A stretch of DNA of 64,000 bases, taken from the NCBI RefSeq assembly GCF_015666175.1, contig NZ_JADPIE010000004.1:1-64000 (forward strand), in the 5' to 3' direction. Position numbers and translations under genes: made by a program. Of this stretch, positions 17,501-25,140 are shown in pieces. Positions within the stretch are counted from its first letter, which is position 1. The number at the start of each line of letters is the position of its first letter. The notes below the pieces were generated by a model, which was given only the letters and a program-made list of their open reading frames with translations, was not told where the DNA came from and made no database searches. This stretch comes from Halonatronomonas betaini. GTDB lineage: Bacteria > Bacillota > Halanaerobiia > Halanaerobiales > Halarsenatibacteraceae.

Positions 17501-17665
17501 CTAAGCGGAGAAATTAAAGAAGAAGAAAAACCACAGGTTAAAATGCCTAAGATCCTGCTATCTCAGAGAATAAAAAGCTTTAAAGAAATAGAGAAAGGTT
17601 ATTCTGAAGAACAGGCCCAGGAAGAGGCTGCAAGGTGTTTACGCTGTGATGTTGAGATTAAATAG
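14591..17665 (+). CDS. hydB: Fused NuoF/HydB - GltD/NfnB-like flavoprotein, hydrogenase diaphorase subunit
   Basis: 1024 residues. Order of modules: thioredoxin-like [2Fe-2S] domain (about 25-110; GLGTCGIASG, TGCMGYC); NuoF FMN/NADH domain (about 135-430; RGRGGGGFPTGMKW, CNADEGDPGAFMDR, GAGAFVCGEETALLASLEG) and the [4Fe-4S] site ESCGKCTPCRIGT near 470. Instead of the usual C-terminal ferredoxin domain there is a GltD-type module (about 550-1024): cysteine clusters SPCQNSCPANVDVPKYI and CGRVCYNLCEPSC, an FAD site VIGSGPAGLTAAFYL, and a second nucleotide site VVGGGNAAIDVARNAVRMGA followed by YRRREEEMPA, which in GltD and NfnB binds NADPH. C-terminal CLRC. So one chain carries FMN/NAD(H) and FAD/NAD(P)H sites. 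Third gene of the complex follows 14 bp later. Confidence 0.92.
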   Translation: MARFNNVDEIQFYRDSLKSESENNLDTEIVVGLGTCGIASGAKDTLEAIKKELEWKNIKDIKISQTGCMGYCVGEPLVEIRQGDSKVLYENIKDFKVEELLQQHLIEGNIVERWQVDEDLDFFKAQERIVLKNCGLIDPESIDDAISNGAYRGLAKAIKEMDQEDIVNEITVSKLRGRGGGGFPTGMKWKFALDSPGEKKYVVCNADEGDPGAFMDRSILEGDPHRLIEGMIIAGYAIGANYGYVYCRAEYPLAISRLRKAIKDAEDYGILGENILGSGFDFNLDIRLGAGAFVCGEETALLASLEGHRGEPKPRPPYPPQKGYKGYPTVINNVETLANIPDIIDKGRHWFKNIGTEDSPGTKVFALAGKVRNNGLVEVPMGTKLGDIVFDIGGGLINDGKFKAAQTGGPSGGCIPIEHLNVPIDYDSLKELGTIMGSGGLIVMDQQDCMVDLAKYFIDFCKDESCGKCTPCRIGTTRMLEILDKITKGEGEQKDLDLLLDMGEKVQDSSFCGLGQTAPNPVVSTARYFMDEYKAHIEDNYCESSRCASMFDSPCQNSCPANVDVPKYIDLVRQGRYKEAYKEIQRENPLVLVCGRVCYNLCEPSCNRRSLDEGLAIRELKRFISDIVPKIEGGYPIPKIKEDKNEQVAVIGSGPAGLTAAFYLRKQGYQVKIFESNSVLGGLLAVGIPEFRLPQDKLNEEITVLTTMGVDVEIESELGRDFNFDDLKKQGYKAVYLALGTHNDLDIGIEGEELDGVYNAIELLKKINLEQGIDMEGKKIAVVGGGNAAIDVARNAVRMGADEVNIVYRRREEEMPAHGEEVEEAKYEKVNMHTQVNPVRIDGEDGKVVGLECVQIEEGDFDQSGRRRPQAIEGSNFMLDVDIVVMAIGQNVDDKFNAGDIKIKMTDNNMIEVNENKQTNIPWIFAGGDCITGPSTVVESVKQGKDVAREIDIYLGGDGDIVSPSEIERELSGEIKEEEKPQVKMPKILLSQRIKSFKEIEKGYSEEQAQEEAARCLRCDVEIK

Positions 17666-17679
17666 AAAGGAGGCAGACG

Positions 17680-19413
17680 ATGTCTAATAATACCGAAAAA
17701 GTTGATACTATAAATATCTGGGTTGATGAAGAAAAATATGAAACCAGATCTGACCAGACTGTATTAGAGTTTTTAAGAGAGATTGAAAGAGATATACCGA
17801 CTTTGTGTCATTTAAAGGGTATAAGTACAACAGGATCCTGCAGGATCTGTCTTGTAGAAGATCAGGGAAGTGGCAAATTGGTTGCTGCCTGTAACACCCC
17901 TATTACTGACGGTATGAGAATAGAAACAAACAATAGGCGGGTACGGGAAACCAGAATTATGAATCTAGAATTATTGCTATCAGATCATGAGGTTGACTGC
18001 CCCAGTTGTATAAAGAATAGGGATTGTGAATTGCGGAAGATAACTGAAGATATGGGGATTAGAGAAGTTAGTTTTCCAGGTAAAAAAAATGAATTTAAAA
18101 AAGATACCTCATCAGTTTCTTTAAAAAGGGATCCGGCTAAATGTATTAATTGTGGGCGTTGCATAAATGTATGCCATGATGTTCAAACAGTCAATGTTCT
18201 TGAAGCAGAGGGTAGAGGCTTTTCTACCAGGATCGGACCAGTTTTTTATAATGAACTGGCAAATAGTGCCTGTGTTATGTGTGGACAATGTGCAGCAGCC
18301 TGTCCTACAGGAGCTATAACAGAAAAAGAAAATATTTCTGATGTCTGGGGAGCCTTGAATGATCCCAAAAAACATGTAATTGTCCAGACAGCTCCAGCAG
18401 TTAGGGTTGCCTTAGCTGAAGAGTTTGACAGAGAACCTGGAACTGCAGCTACCGGGCAGATGGTAACAGCCTTGAGAAAGATGGGGTTTAATAGTGTCTT
18501 TGATACCCAGTTTACTGCGGATCTGACAATTATGGAAGAAGGAACTGAGTTAATAAATCGGATAAAGAATAATGGCGACCTGCCTCTTTTTACATCTTGT
18601 AGTCCAGGCTGGATTAATTTTATTGAAACATTTTATCCAGAATATTTAAAGCATCTTTCCAGCTGTAAATCTCCTCAGCAGATGTTTGGAGCGCTGGCTA
18701 ACTCATATTATCTGGAAAAGAATGATTTATCTCCAGAAGAACTTGTTGTTGTCTCTGTTATGCCCTGTACAGCTAAAAAGTATGAGGCAAACCGGCCTGA
18801 GATGATAGGTGATGTTGATTATGTGTTAACAACCAGAGAATTAGGTCAGATGATAAAACAGATGGGGATTGACCTTTTTGATCTGCCTGAAAGTGATTAT
18901 GATAAGATGATGGGAAGTTCAACTGGAGCAGCTGCAATTTTTGGAACAACAGGAGGAGTAATGGAAGCTGCTCTAAGAACAGGTTATGAGTTATTGACTG
19001 GAGAGGAATTGCCAGGAATTGATTTTCAGGAGGCTAGAGGTTTAAGTTCAGGAATTAAAGAGGCTGAAGTAGAGATAAATGATCTAAAGTTAAGGGTTGC
19101 TGTTGCTCATGGCTTAAGTAATGCCAGAGAACTTTTGGAGGCGATGAAGTCAGGCAAAGAATATCATTTTATAGAATTTATGACCTGTCCTGGCGGCTGT
19201 ATAGGTGGTGGTGGACAGCCAATCTATAGAGAAGATGGTGTGCTTGAGAAAAGGTTGGAAGCAATTTATAATATTGATCGGGAAAAAGAATTAAGAAAGT
19301 CTCATGAGAACCCAGAAGTTGAAATACTATATAATGAATATTTAGGTGAACCAGGCAGTAAACTTGCCCATAAGCTTCTCCATACTGAATATTCTTCTCA
19401 GAGTATTTATTAG
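17680..19413 (+). CDS. hydA: [FeFe]-hydrogenase catalytic subunit of a multimeric NAD(P)-linked complex
   Basis: 577 residues, typical of HydA. [2Fe-2S] Cys at 43, 54, 57, 71; His-Cys3 [4Fe-4S] site at H103, C107, C110, C116; two ferredoxin clusters (CINCGRCINVC, CVMCGQCAAAC); then the H-cluster domain. L2 is MPCTAKKYE and L3 is EFMTCPGGCIGGGGQP, both canonical. L1 reads TSCSPGW (residues 305-311) where the textbook motif is TSCCPGW; Ser308 occupies the position that ligates the [4Fe-4S] subcluster in clostridial HydA. Everything else, including the C-terminal small-subunit-like tail ending HKLLHTEYS, is intact. Start ATG has AAAGGAGG. With the two genes before it, it forms a HydABC-type soluble enzyme. 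The maturase genes hydE, hydF and hydG are not in the window. Confidence 0.94.
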   Translation: MSNNTEKVDTINIWVDEEKYETRSDQTVLEFLREIERDIPTLCHLKGISTTGSCRICLVEDQGSGKLVAACNTPITDGMRIETNNRRVRETRIMNLELLLSDHEVDCPSCIKNRDCELRKITEDMGIREVSFPGKKNEFKKDTSSVSLKRDPAKCINCGRCINVCHDVQTVNVLEAEGRGFSTRIGPVFYNELANSACVMCGQCAAACPTGAITEKENISDVWGALNDPKKHVIVQTAPAVRVALAEEFDREPGTAATGQMVTALRKMGFNSVFDTQFTADLTIMEEGTELINRIKNNGDLPLFTSCSPGWINFIETFYPEYLKHLSSCKSPQQMFGALANSYYLEKNDLSPEELVVVSVMPCTAKKYEANRPEMIGDVDYVLTTRELGQMIKQMGIDLFDLPESDYDKMMGSSTGAAAIFGTTGGVMEAALRTGYELLTGEELPGIDFQEARGLSSGIKEAEVEINDLKLRVAVAHGLSNARELLEAMKSGKEYHFIEFMTCPGGCIGGGGQPIYREDGVLEKRLEAIYNIDREKELRKSHENPEVEILYNEYLGEPGSKLAHKLLHTEYSSQSIY

Positions 19414-19492
19414 GATTTAGTTTTCTTAAGAGTAGGCATTAAGTATGAGTTTTTATTAGAAGAAGTTTTTATATAATCTATTAATTATTTCT

Positions 19493-19546
19493 GTCAGGTA
19501 TCATTTTGCTGCAATCCTTGCAGTAATGGTGTTACCTGACTTTTTT
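19493..19546 (+). terminator. Terminator of the hydrogenase operon
   Basis: 8-bp outer stem GTCAGGTA/TACCTGAC enclosing a second hairpin (CTGCAA/TTGCAG), then six T. Confidence 0.85.
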
Positions 19547-19592
19547 GTTTTTATTAAGCTAATTTTAAATTTTAAGACTTTTAAATTCACCC

Positions 19593-19621
19593 TTGACATC
19601 CTGATCTATTAATATTACACT
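19593..19621 (+). promoter_or_regulatory. Candidate promoter of the YitT/YczE-like gene
   Basis: Perfect TTGACA, 17-bp spacer, weak TACACT, 88 bp upstream of the start codon. Confidence 0.4.
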
Positions 19622-19708
19622 TTATCAGGCCATGAAGAAATATGGCAAAAATCAATAGAGAAATGGATAAAAAATAAGTATTGAGATCTGGATTTTGGGG
19701 TGTTTAAA

Positions 19709-20335
19709 ATGAATAAAATAAGTGATTTATTGTCGGTGGAAAATTTGAATCGGGTTGTTGTTGTTCTCTCAGGTACATTCTTAATCAGTTTAGGTTTATA
19801 TCTATTTTTAAATTCTAATTTTGGGCTTACACCATTTACAGTTATGATAAATGGTTTAACAAATACATTTGGACTGACTTTTGGTCAGACATCAATAATA
19901 TTTAAGCTAAGTGTAATTATCTCATTTTTATTATTTACTGATAAGACTTTTGGGATCGGAACGATTATTAATGCTGTGTTTGTTGGACTTTTTGTAGACC
20001 TTTTGACATTAATTTTTGGTAGTTTTACTCCAGAAATTCTGGCTATCAGGGTTTTAGTTTTATTTTCAGCTATAATAACTGTTAGTACAGGAATAGCCAT
20101 TTATGTTTCTGAAGATATGGGAGAAGGTGCAGTTGAGGCTATTATGATGTATTTTAAAAGCAAAACTGGATTTTCTGTTAAGTCAGTTAGAATGTCAATC
20201 GATATCGGCTTTGGCACTCTGGGCTTTTTGCTCGGTGCAAGTCTGGATATTGGAACTCTGATAGCAGCTGTTGCGATTGGCCCTGTAACTCAGAGAGTCT
20301 TCGGTGTTATTTCTAATGTTAAATCAAGATCTTAA
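19709..20335 (+). CDS. YczE/YitT-like integral membrane protein
   Basis: 208 residues with five or six membrane segments. The N-terminal helix with LSGTFLISLGLYLFLNSNFG followed by GLTPFTVM resembles the YczE/YyaS/YitT group of membrane proteins. Transport function is suspected for some members, but no substrate is known. ATG is supported by GGGGTG 6 nt upstream; a GTG three codons earlier overlaps that site. Alone between two terminators. Confidence 0.75.
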   Translation: MNKISDLLSVENLNRVVVVLSGTFLISLGLYLFLNSNFGLTPFTVMINGLTNTFGLTFGQTSIIFKLSVIISFLLFTDKTFGIGTIINAVFVGLFVDLLTLIFGSFTPEILAIRVLVLFSAIITVSTGIAIYVSEDMGEGAVEAIMMYFKSKTGFSVKSVRMSIDIGFGTLGFLLGASLDIGTLIAAVAIGPVTQRVFGVISNVKSRS

Positions 20336-20347
20336 TAATTTTACAGT

Positions 20348-20385
20348 AACTCCCTCCGTGACCCCGGGTCAAGGAGGGAGTTTTT
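20348..20385. terminator. Bidirectional terminator between convergent genes
   Basis: 10-bp stem AACTCCCTCC/GGAGGGAGTT with an inner GACCC/GGGTC; flanked by T run on the plus side and a short A run on the other, between converging genes. Confidence 0.8.
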
Positions 20386-20395
20386 GGTTTTGGTG

Positions 20396-22159
20396 CTAGT
20401 TGGTCTGGCGGCCCATTATCTCTTTGACTCTTAGGGGATAGTCAGTTATGATGCCATCGATATCATACTGGAGGGCATTCCGAATATCTTCTTCATCATT
20501 GACTGTCCAGACCCAGATGCCTTTATCGTTCTGGCGGGCAGTTCTAACCAGTTCCTGGTTAAGCATTCCGTGATAGATAGTATAATAGTCAGCTTCAACT
20601 GCAGAAAGGTTGCCCAGGGCAAAATACATGATCTGATTGGTGATTATGTCAGAGTTGATCTCTTTTAACTTGGCTAGAAATACTGGATCAAAAGATTGAA
20701 TATAGGCATATTCAATCATATCGTTATCTTCGACGACCTTAGCGATTTTTTCAGCAAAGATATCTGCATTATTGTCAGTCTTGACATCGATATGGATATC
20801 CATCTGCCCATCGATTAAGGTCAGGGCTTCATCTAGAGTCGGTAAGATATTATCGCCTGGCAAAAACTCATCAGGGAGTTCGGCATCGAGATTTATGATC
20901 TCTTCATAGGTTAAATCCCCGATTCTGTATGGGAGTCCAAAAGTTCTAGTTAATGTTAAGTCATGGTTTAAAACTATTTCATTGTCCTTTGTAAGTTGAA
21001 CATCCATACCGACGGCATCTATATCTGCCTCAAGTGAGGCTCTAATTGCACTGAGGGAGTTCTCGAATTCGCCATCAACGATGCCTCTATGAGAGACTAT
21101 TTTGATATCTCTACCGGCATAGATTGTGCTCTGAGTTGTAAAATAGCCAATAAAGAACGAGGCTATAAGATTGACAATTAAGATTAAAGCTACAGCTGAT
21201 TTTCGGTTATTTAGTAAACTATAAATGGAATTTTCGACTTTCTCAAATATCTGTAAGTTATAGGTTTTAATTGTACTTTCGGTGAAGGGCCTATTTTTTG
21301 TTTTATAATATAATTTAGTTATAAAGATAATATTTAATGGCATAAGCATCAATGAATAAGCCAGGGTGATGAAGCTGGACATTGTAATAAAGTAATTATT
21401 CAATATATAGTTGATTTCACCGCTAATGAGACCTGGAATATAGGAAATTCCAGTGAAAATAAGCAGGCCGGATATAAAGATTATAATATTCATTGCTACT
21501 AATTTAAATAGGATTTTAAAGCTTACTTTTTTAGTAAGATGAAAGCTATTTTTCATAGCCTGCCAGACCTTTTGCTTTTCGATTATAACTTCATGCATTG
21601 TAAAGATCATTCTAATTAAAAAGTAAGCAAGGGTAAAGATTATTGCGAAATAGATTATTCTAAAGATTAGATTGCCAAGGATATTATCGATTAGAAATGG
21701 TGGAAGATTAATTAAATCAGCAATCTCTGGCATTACCGGGACATTTATAGCTGGCATGATAATTAATAAAAGTAGGGCCAGGTGCAAGATACCGAAACCG
21801 ATAATACTTTTTATTGATCTGGCCGCAGTAATGATACCTTCACTTATAAGAATATCTTTATTCAGGTTATTTTTATGGGTTATTATTATCAGGGTTCCAA
21901 TCTCAACAAAGATAAAGATGACAGCCAGGGTGATTAAAATAATAAGCCCGATAATTCCGACTGGATCTAAGAGTATTGAAAAAGCATTTGAATTTAAAAG
22001 GACTCCAGAACTTACAGCTAGCAGTAATCTATTGAATATATAGCCAAGCAAGGGGATAAGGATATAACTGCTGAGAAGTAAATAGAGCAGGCTGAAGCCA
22101 AGATATTTTTCCCAGTTTCTTTTGAAATCTCCAAAGCTTAACAGGATATGGCTTTTCAT
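20396..22159 (-). CDS. Membrane-anchored glycerophosphodiester phosphodiesterase
   Basis: 587 residues. The first 340 form a polytopic membrane domain of six to eight helices, as in the membrane-domain subgroup of these enzymes. Residues about 345-587 are a GDPD TIM barrel facing out: SHRGIVDGEFENS with catalytic His and Glu-Asn, MDVQLTKDNEIVLNHD with the metal ligands and second His, HIDVKTD, and the closing IWVWTVNDEEDIRNAL and GIITDYP. It should hydrolyse glycerophosphodiesters, or possibly lipid-linked ones given its anchoring. Start ATG has GGAGG. The acyltransferase upstream ends 17 bp before it, so they form a two-gene unit. Confidence 0.93.
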   Translation of the reverse strand: MKSHILLSFGDFKRNWEKYLGFSLLYLLLSSYILIPLLGYIFNRLLLAVSSGVLLNSNAFSILLDPVGIIGLIILITLAVIFIFVEIGTLIIITHKNNLNKDILISEGIITAARSIKSIIGFGILHLALLLLIIMPAINVPVMPEIADLINLPPFLIDNILGNLIFRIIYFAIIFTLAYFLIRMIFTMHEVIIEKQKVWQAMKNSFHLTKKVSFKILFKLVAMNIIIFISGLLIFTGISYIPGLISGEINYILNNYFITMSSFITLAYSLMLMPLNIIFITKLYYKTKNRPFTESTIKTYNLQIFEKVENSIYSLLNNRKSAVALILIVNLIASFFIGYFTTQSTIYAGRDIKIVSHRGIVDGEFENSLSAIRASLEADIDAVGMDVQLTKDNEIVLNHDLTLTRTFGLPYRIGDLTYEEIINLDAELPDEFLPGDNILPTLDEALTLIDGQMDIHIDVKTDNNADIFAEKIAKVVEDNDMIEYAYIQSFDPVFLAKLKEINSDIITNQIMYFALGNLSAVEADYYTIYHGMLNQELVRTARQNDKGIWVWTVNDEEDIRNALQYDIDGIITDYPLRVKEIMGRQTN

Positions 22160-22176
22160 TACCTTAGACCTCCAGA

Positions 22177-23271
22177 TTATTGGTGTTTAGGTTTTTCCAG
22201 CCGCCCGATTAGATATGGACCGATAGATACTTTATCTAGCAGATATGTTGTCAGGATAGATAAGGCTGTACTTGTTTTCACCAGCAGTATCAGGGTTAGA
22301 AATGGGTTGATCTGAATAAAGGTGATCTCTGTAAAGAAGTAAGTTGCCAGGTATAAATATATCATGTGAAATAAGAAGATCCCAAAAGAATATCTGCTGA
22401 TAAATTTAAATAGTCCTGGCTTTACTTTAAGTTTTGTACCGATAAAATATATAAGTAAAAACATACTACTTGAGAATAAAAGCATGTCAAATCTCTTTGA
22501 ACTATTTTCCAGTAGAGTACCTGAAAGATACATATAGCCCATAAATCCACCGAATGTAATGATCGCTGGAATAATTAACTTTTTCTGCTTATTAAGCCAG
22601 GTGTTAAGCTGCTCGATATTGCGCCCACTGGAATAGCCAATGGCAAAATAGAAGATCCATGCTGGGAAAGTACCCCAGGTAGCTGCTCTCCAGATTAGTT
22701 CTCCATAAGGCAGAAAATCAGGCTCAACAAAATTAAAGAAGCCGAGATAAGTTATATTAATTGTAAATGTAATTATTAATAGGTTTAAAGGTTTAATGTT
22801 TTTTATTTTATCATGGAATAATTTATATAATATGTAGAACTGAAAGATTACAAGGATGAAATAACCATGTCGGTAAAATCCAAAAAATATGTTGCTTAAG
22901 ACATATTGAAAATAACTTAATACTGCTCCTCCGTTACCGATTGCTCCATTTTCATGGACCATTATAAAGGCATAAATGAAACTCATTGATATGTAAGGGA
23001 TTAAAACAAGTTTTATTCTTTTTTCAAAGAAATCATCGGGTAACCTATCGTAATAAGCATAGGCCAGGAGGAATACTGAGAGAAAGACAAAGATAGGTGT
23101 ACCGAATGTTGTAAATAGCCTCAGGGTCAGTAATGCCACTCCCTGGGATGCTTCCAGTGCTTCCTGGCTCTGATGAATTTCGAGAACTCTGGTTATTGCA
23201 TGGACTATTACAACTGTCATAATTGCTATACTTCTGAGTAGATCCAGTTCATGTATTCGTTTCCTCTTCAT
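22177..23271 (-). CDS. Acyltransferase family 3 membrane protein
   Basis: 364 residues, about ten membrane helices. The first helix holds ELDLLRSIAIMTVVIVHAITR, whose R...H pair is the catalytic signature of O-acyltransferases (OafA/NodX type). Later FGIFLFHMIYLYL and YLLDKVSIGPYLIG fit the family. Such enzymes acetylate surface polysaccharides or lipids; here the acceptor is unknown. Start ATG has AGGAG about 14 nt upstream, a longer gap than usual. Expressed together with the phosphodiesterase behind it. Confidence 0.85.
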   Translation of the reverse strand: MKRKRIHELDLLRSIAIMTVVIVHAITRVLEIHQSQEALEASQGVALLTLRLFTTFGTPIFVFLSVFLLAYAYYDRLPDDFFEKRIKLVLIPYISMSFIYAFIMVHENGAIGNGGAVLSYFQYVLSNIFFGFYRHGYFILVIFQFYILYKLFHDKIKNIKPLNLLIITFTINITYLGFFNFVEPDFLPYGELIWRAATWGTFPAWIFYFAIGYSSGRNIEQLNTWLNKQKKLIIPAIITFGGFMGYMYLSGTLLENSSKRFDMLLFSSSMFLLIYFIGTKLKVKPGLFKFISRYSFGIFLFHMIYLYLATYFFTEITFIQINPFLTLILLVKTSTALSILTTYLLDKVSIGPYLIGRLEKPKHQ

Positions 23272-23520
23272 AATATTTTATGATTCTCCTTATTGTATTA
23301 TTATGATCATTAATTATTCACTGGTATTTTAGTTGATTGTAATTAATTTTTTAAAGAAAAATATATTATTCTTTGACTAATATATTATTATGAAATTTAG
23401 TAGTCGTCAAAAGCTTGCAATTTCAGCTATTATAGCTATAGTTATCGTCTTGAAGGGGATTTTAAGAGTTGCAATAGATTTTCATCAAGAAAATTTCAAA
23501 TTTATTTAAATAATTATCCA
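23272..23520. other. Intergenic region upstream of the acyltransferase gene
   Basis: AT-rich. It separates the acyltransferase start from the terminator of the hdr-flx operon. A 39-codon hydrophobic open frame at 23390-23509 lacks a ribosome site and was not accepted. No convincing promoter was chosen. Confidence 0.5.
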
Positions 23521-23578
23521 AAAACCCCTCAATAACTCTTGACATTTACTCTGGAATATCAAGGATGTGAGGGGTTTT
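23521..23578 (-). terminator. Terminator of the hdr-flx-fumarate reductase operon
   Basis: 11-bp stem AAAACCCCTCA/TGAGGGGTTTT with an inner CTTGA/TCAAG pairing; on the minus strand a T run follows. It lies 40 bp beyond the stop of the last gene. Confidence 0.75.
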
Positions 23579-23617
23579 AATAAATGTTATTTAATTCATG
23601 GATTGATACTCTATTTT

Positions 23618-25081
23618 TTATAAAATTACTGGCCAGAGGAAATTTGATACTAACACGAATACTAAAATTGAAAGGGCAAGTAAGATTAAGCCTGAGAAAA
23701 TCATATCCTTTGTTTCAAAATATCCTGAGCTATATGAAATTGCATTTGGAGGTGTATTTGCCGGTAGAATATAGGCAAAGGATGATGCAATTCCAGCTGC
23801 TGCAGCAAAGATTAATGGATCGGCATTTAACTGCAGTGCCAGGGTTATAGCCAGTGGCACAAAGGCAGTCGATGTTGCTGTTAGACTGCAGAAAAACATA
23901 ATACTCAAACTGGTCATTGCTGCTACAACTATAATAACTAAGTTTATTGGTAGGTGCTGGATCTGGGCCATAAAACTATTTACTATCCAGGAGATCACTC
24001 CACTTTCACTTAAACCTGAACCCAGGGCCAGACCTCCTCCAATCAGGATTAATACTCCCCAGTTAACTTCATTACTTAATTCCTCCCAGCTTAAGACGCC
24101 AATCATTGGAAGACACATAGTGATTGAGCCGCCGACAGCAACTAGATAAAGCCAGTTATCAGGGAGAGCAAAGAACGATTCAGCCAGCCATAAAACTACA
24201 ATTGCCATAAAGATTAGCAAAAATCGCCGGACTCCCCATTTATTATTTTCATTGATTTCCATCTCTAATGCACTGGCTGGAACTTCTATTTCATCTATCT
24301 CAGGTGGATAGATCAGAATAACAACTAACCAGGCAACAGGTAATAAGATTAGTGAAAAGGGAAGACCTATCATAATCCAGTCAAGGAAGCTGATATTAAC
24401 CCCGGCCATGTCACTTAAAAACCCAATTGTAATCGGGTTAGGCGGTGTTCCAACTGGTGTGGCTATTCCCCCGATTGTTCCGGCATAGGCGATACCGATC
24501 ATAAATGATCTCTTTAAATTTGGGTATTCTCCTTTACTAACTTCGATGATGCTGATTACTATTGGGACAACAAGGGCAACAGTTGAGGTATTAGACATCC
24601 ACATAGATAAAATTGCAACTATTGCCATCATGGCAAATAGGAGCCTTCTGACTCTGGTACCAGCCAGCTTAATAAAGGAGATACTAATCTTTCTATCTAG
24701 ATCAAATTTCTGAAGGCCAGCGGCCAGCACAAATCCTACAAATAATAGGGTATTGACCGGGTGGGCCAATGAAGCCAGTGATTCCTGGAACGGCAGGATA
24801 TTAAAGATGCCCTGTAGAAATATAATTAATAGGGCGGTGATTGGAATAGGGATTAACTCTGTTGACCAGAGCAATGCTGAAACTAAAGCTATTCCTATCA
24901 TCTGAAAGCCTGATCTGGATAATCCAGTCGGCGGAGCCAGCAGGTTAACAGCAGCAAGTATTAAAATAACTGCTGCTGTAATAACTAACTGGAGTATCAG
25001 GCTCTGATCATTCTCAGTAGTGCTGGTAGCTTTTGATTTTTGATTATCTATTTCATCTGATTTTGTTTCTGCATATTCCAT
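23618..25081 (-). CDS. DASS/SLC13-family sodium-coupled dicarboxylate transporter
   Basis: 487 residues, about eleven membrane segments, hydrophilic N-terminal 30 residues. It carries both family signatures: MWMSNTSTVALVVPIV with the SNT motif, GTPPNPITIGFL, and in the second half LTATSTAFVPLAITLA and LPANTPPNAI. Family members move succinate, fumarate, malate or citrate with Na+. It is the last gene of the ten-gene operon, 59 bp behind the fumarate-reductase flavoprotein, so uptake of fumarate or malate, or succinate export, is the natural reading. Start ATG with AAAGGAG about 11 nt upstream. Confidence 0.92.
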   Translation of the reverse strand: MEYAETKSDEIDNQKSKATSTTENDQSLILQLVITAAVILILAAVNLLAPPTGLSRSGFQMIGIALVSALLWSTELIPIPITALLIIFLQGIFNILPFQESLASLAHPVNTLLFVGFVLAAGLQKFDLDRKISISFIKLAGTRVRRLLFAMMAIVAILSMWMSNTSTVALVVPIVISIIEVSKGEYPNLKRSFMIGIAYAGTIGGIATPVGTPPNPITIGFLSDMAGVNISFLDWIMIGLPFSLILLPVAWLVVILIYPPEIDEIEVPASALEMEINENNKWGVRRFLLIFMAIVVLWLAESFFALPDNWLYLVAVGGSITMCLPMIGVLSWEELSNEVNWGVLILIGGGLALGSGLSESGVISWIVNSFMAQIQHLPINLVIIVVAAMTSLSIMFFCSLTATSTAFVPLAITLALQLNADPLIFAAAAGIASSFAYILPANTPPNAISYSSGYFETKDMIFSGLILLALSILVFVLVSNFLWPVIL

Positions 25082-25140
25082 TGAGAGATCTACTCCTTTG
25101 GATATATAGGTTTATAATAGTTTTAAGAGAACAGTCTATC

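Noticed and set aside
23390-23509. 39-codon hydrophobic open frame, plus strand
   Set aside because: No ribosome site, and it lies in AT-rich intergenic DNA between a minus-strand gene start and a terminator. Could be real but unsupported.
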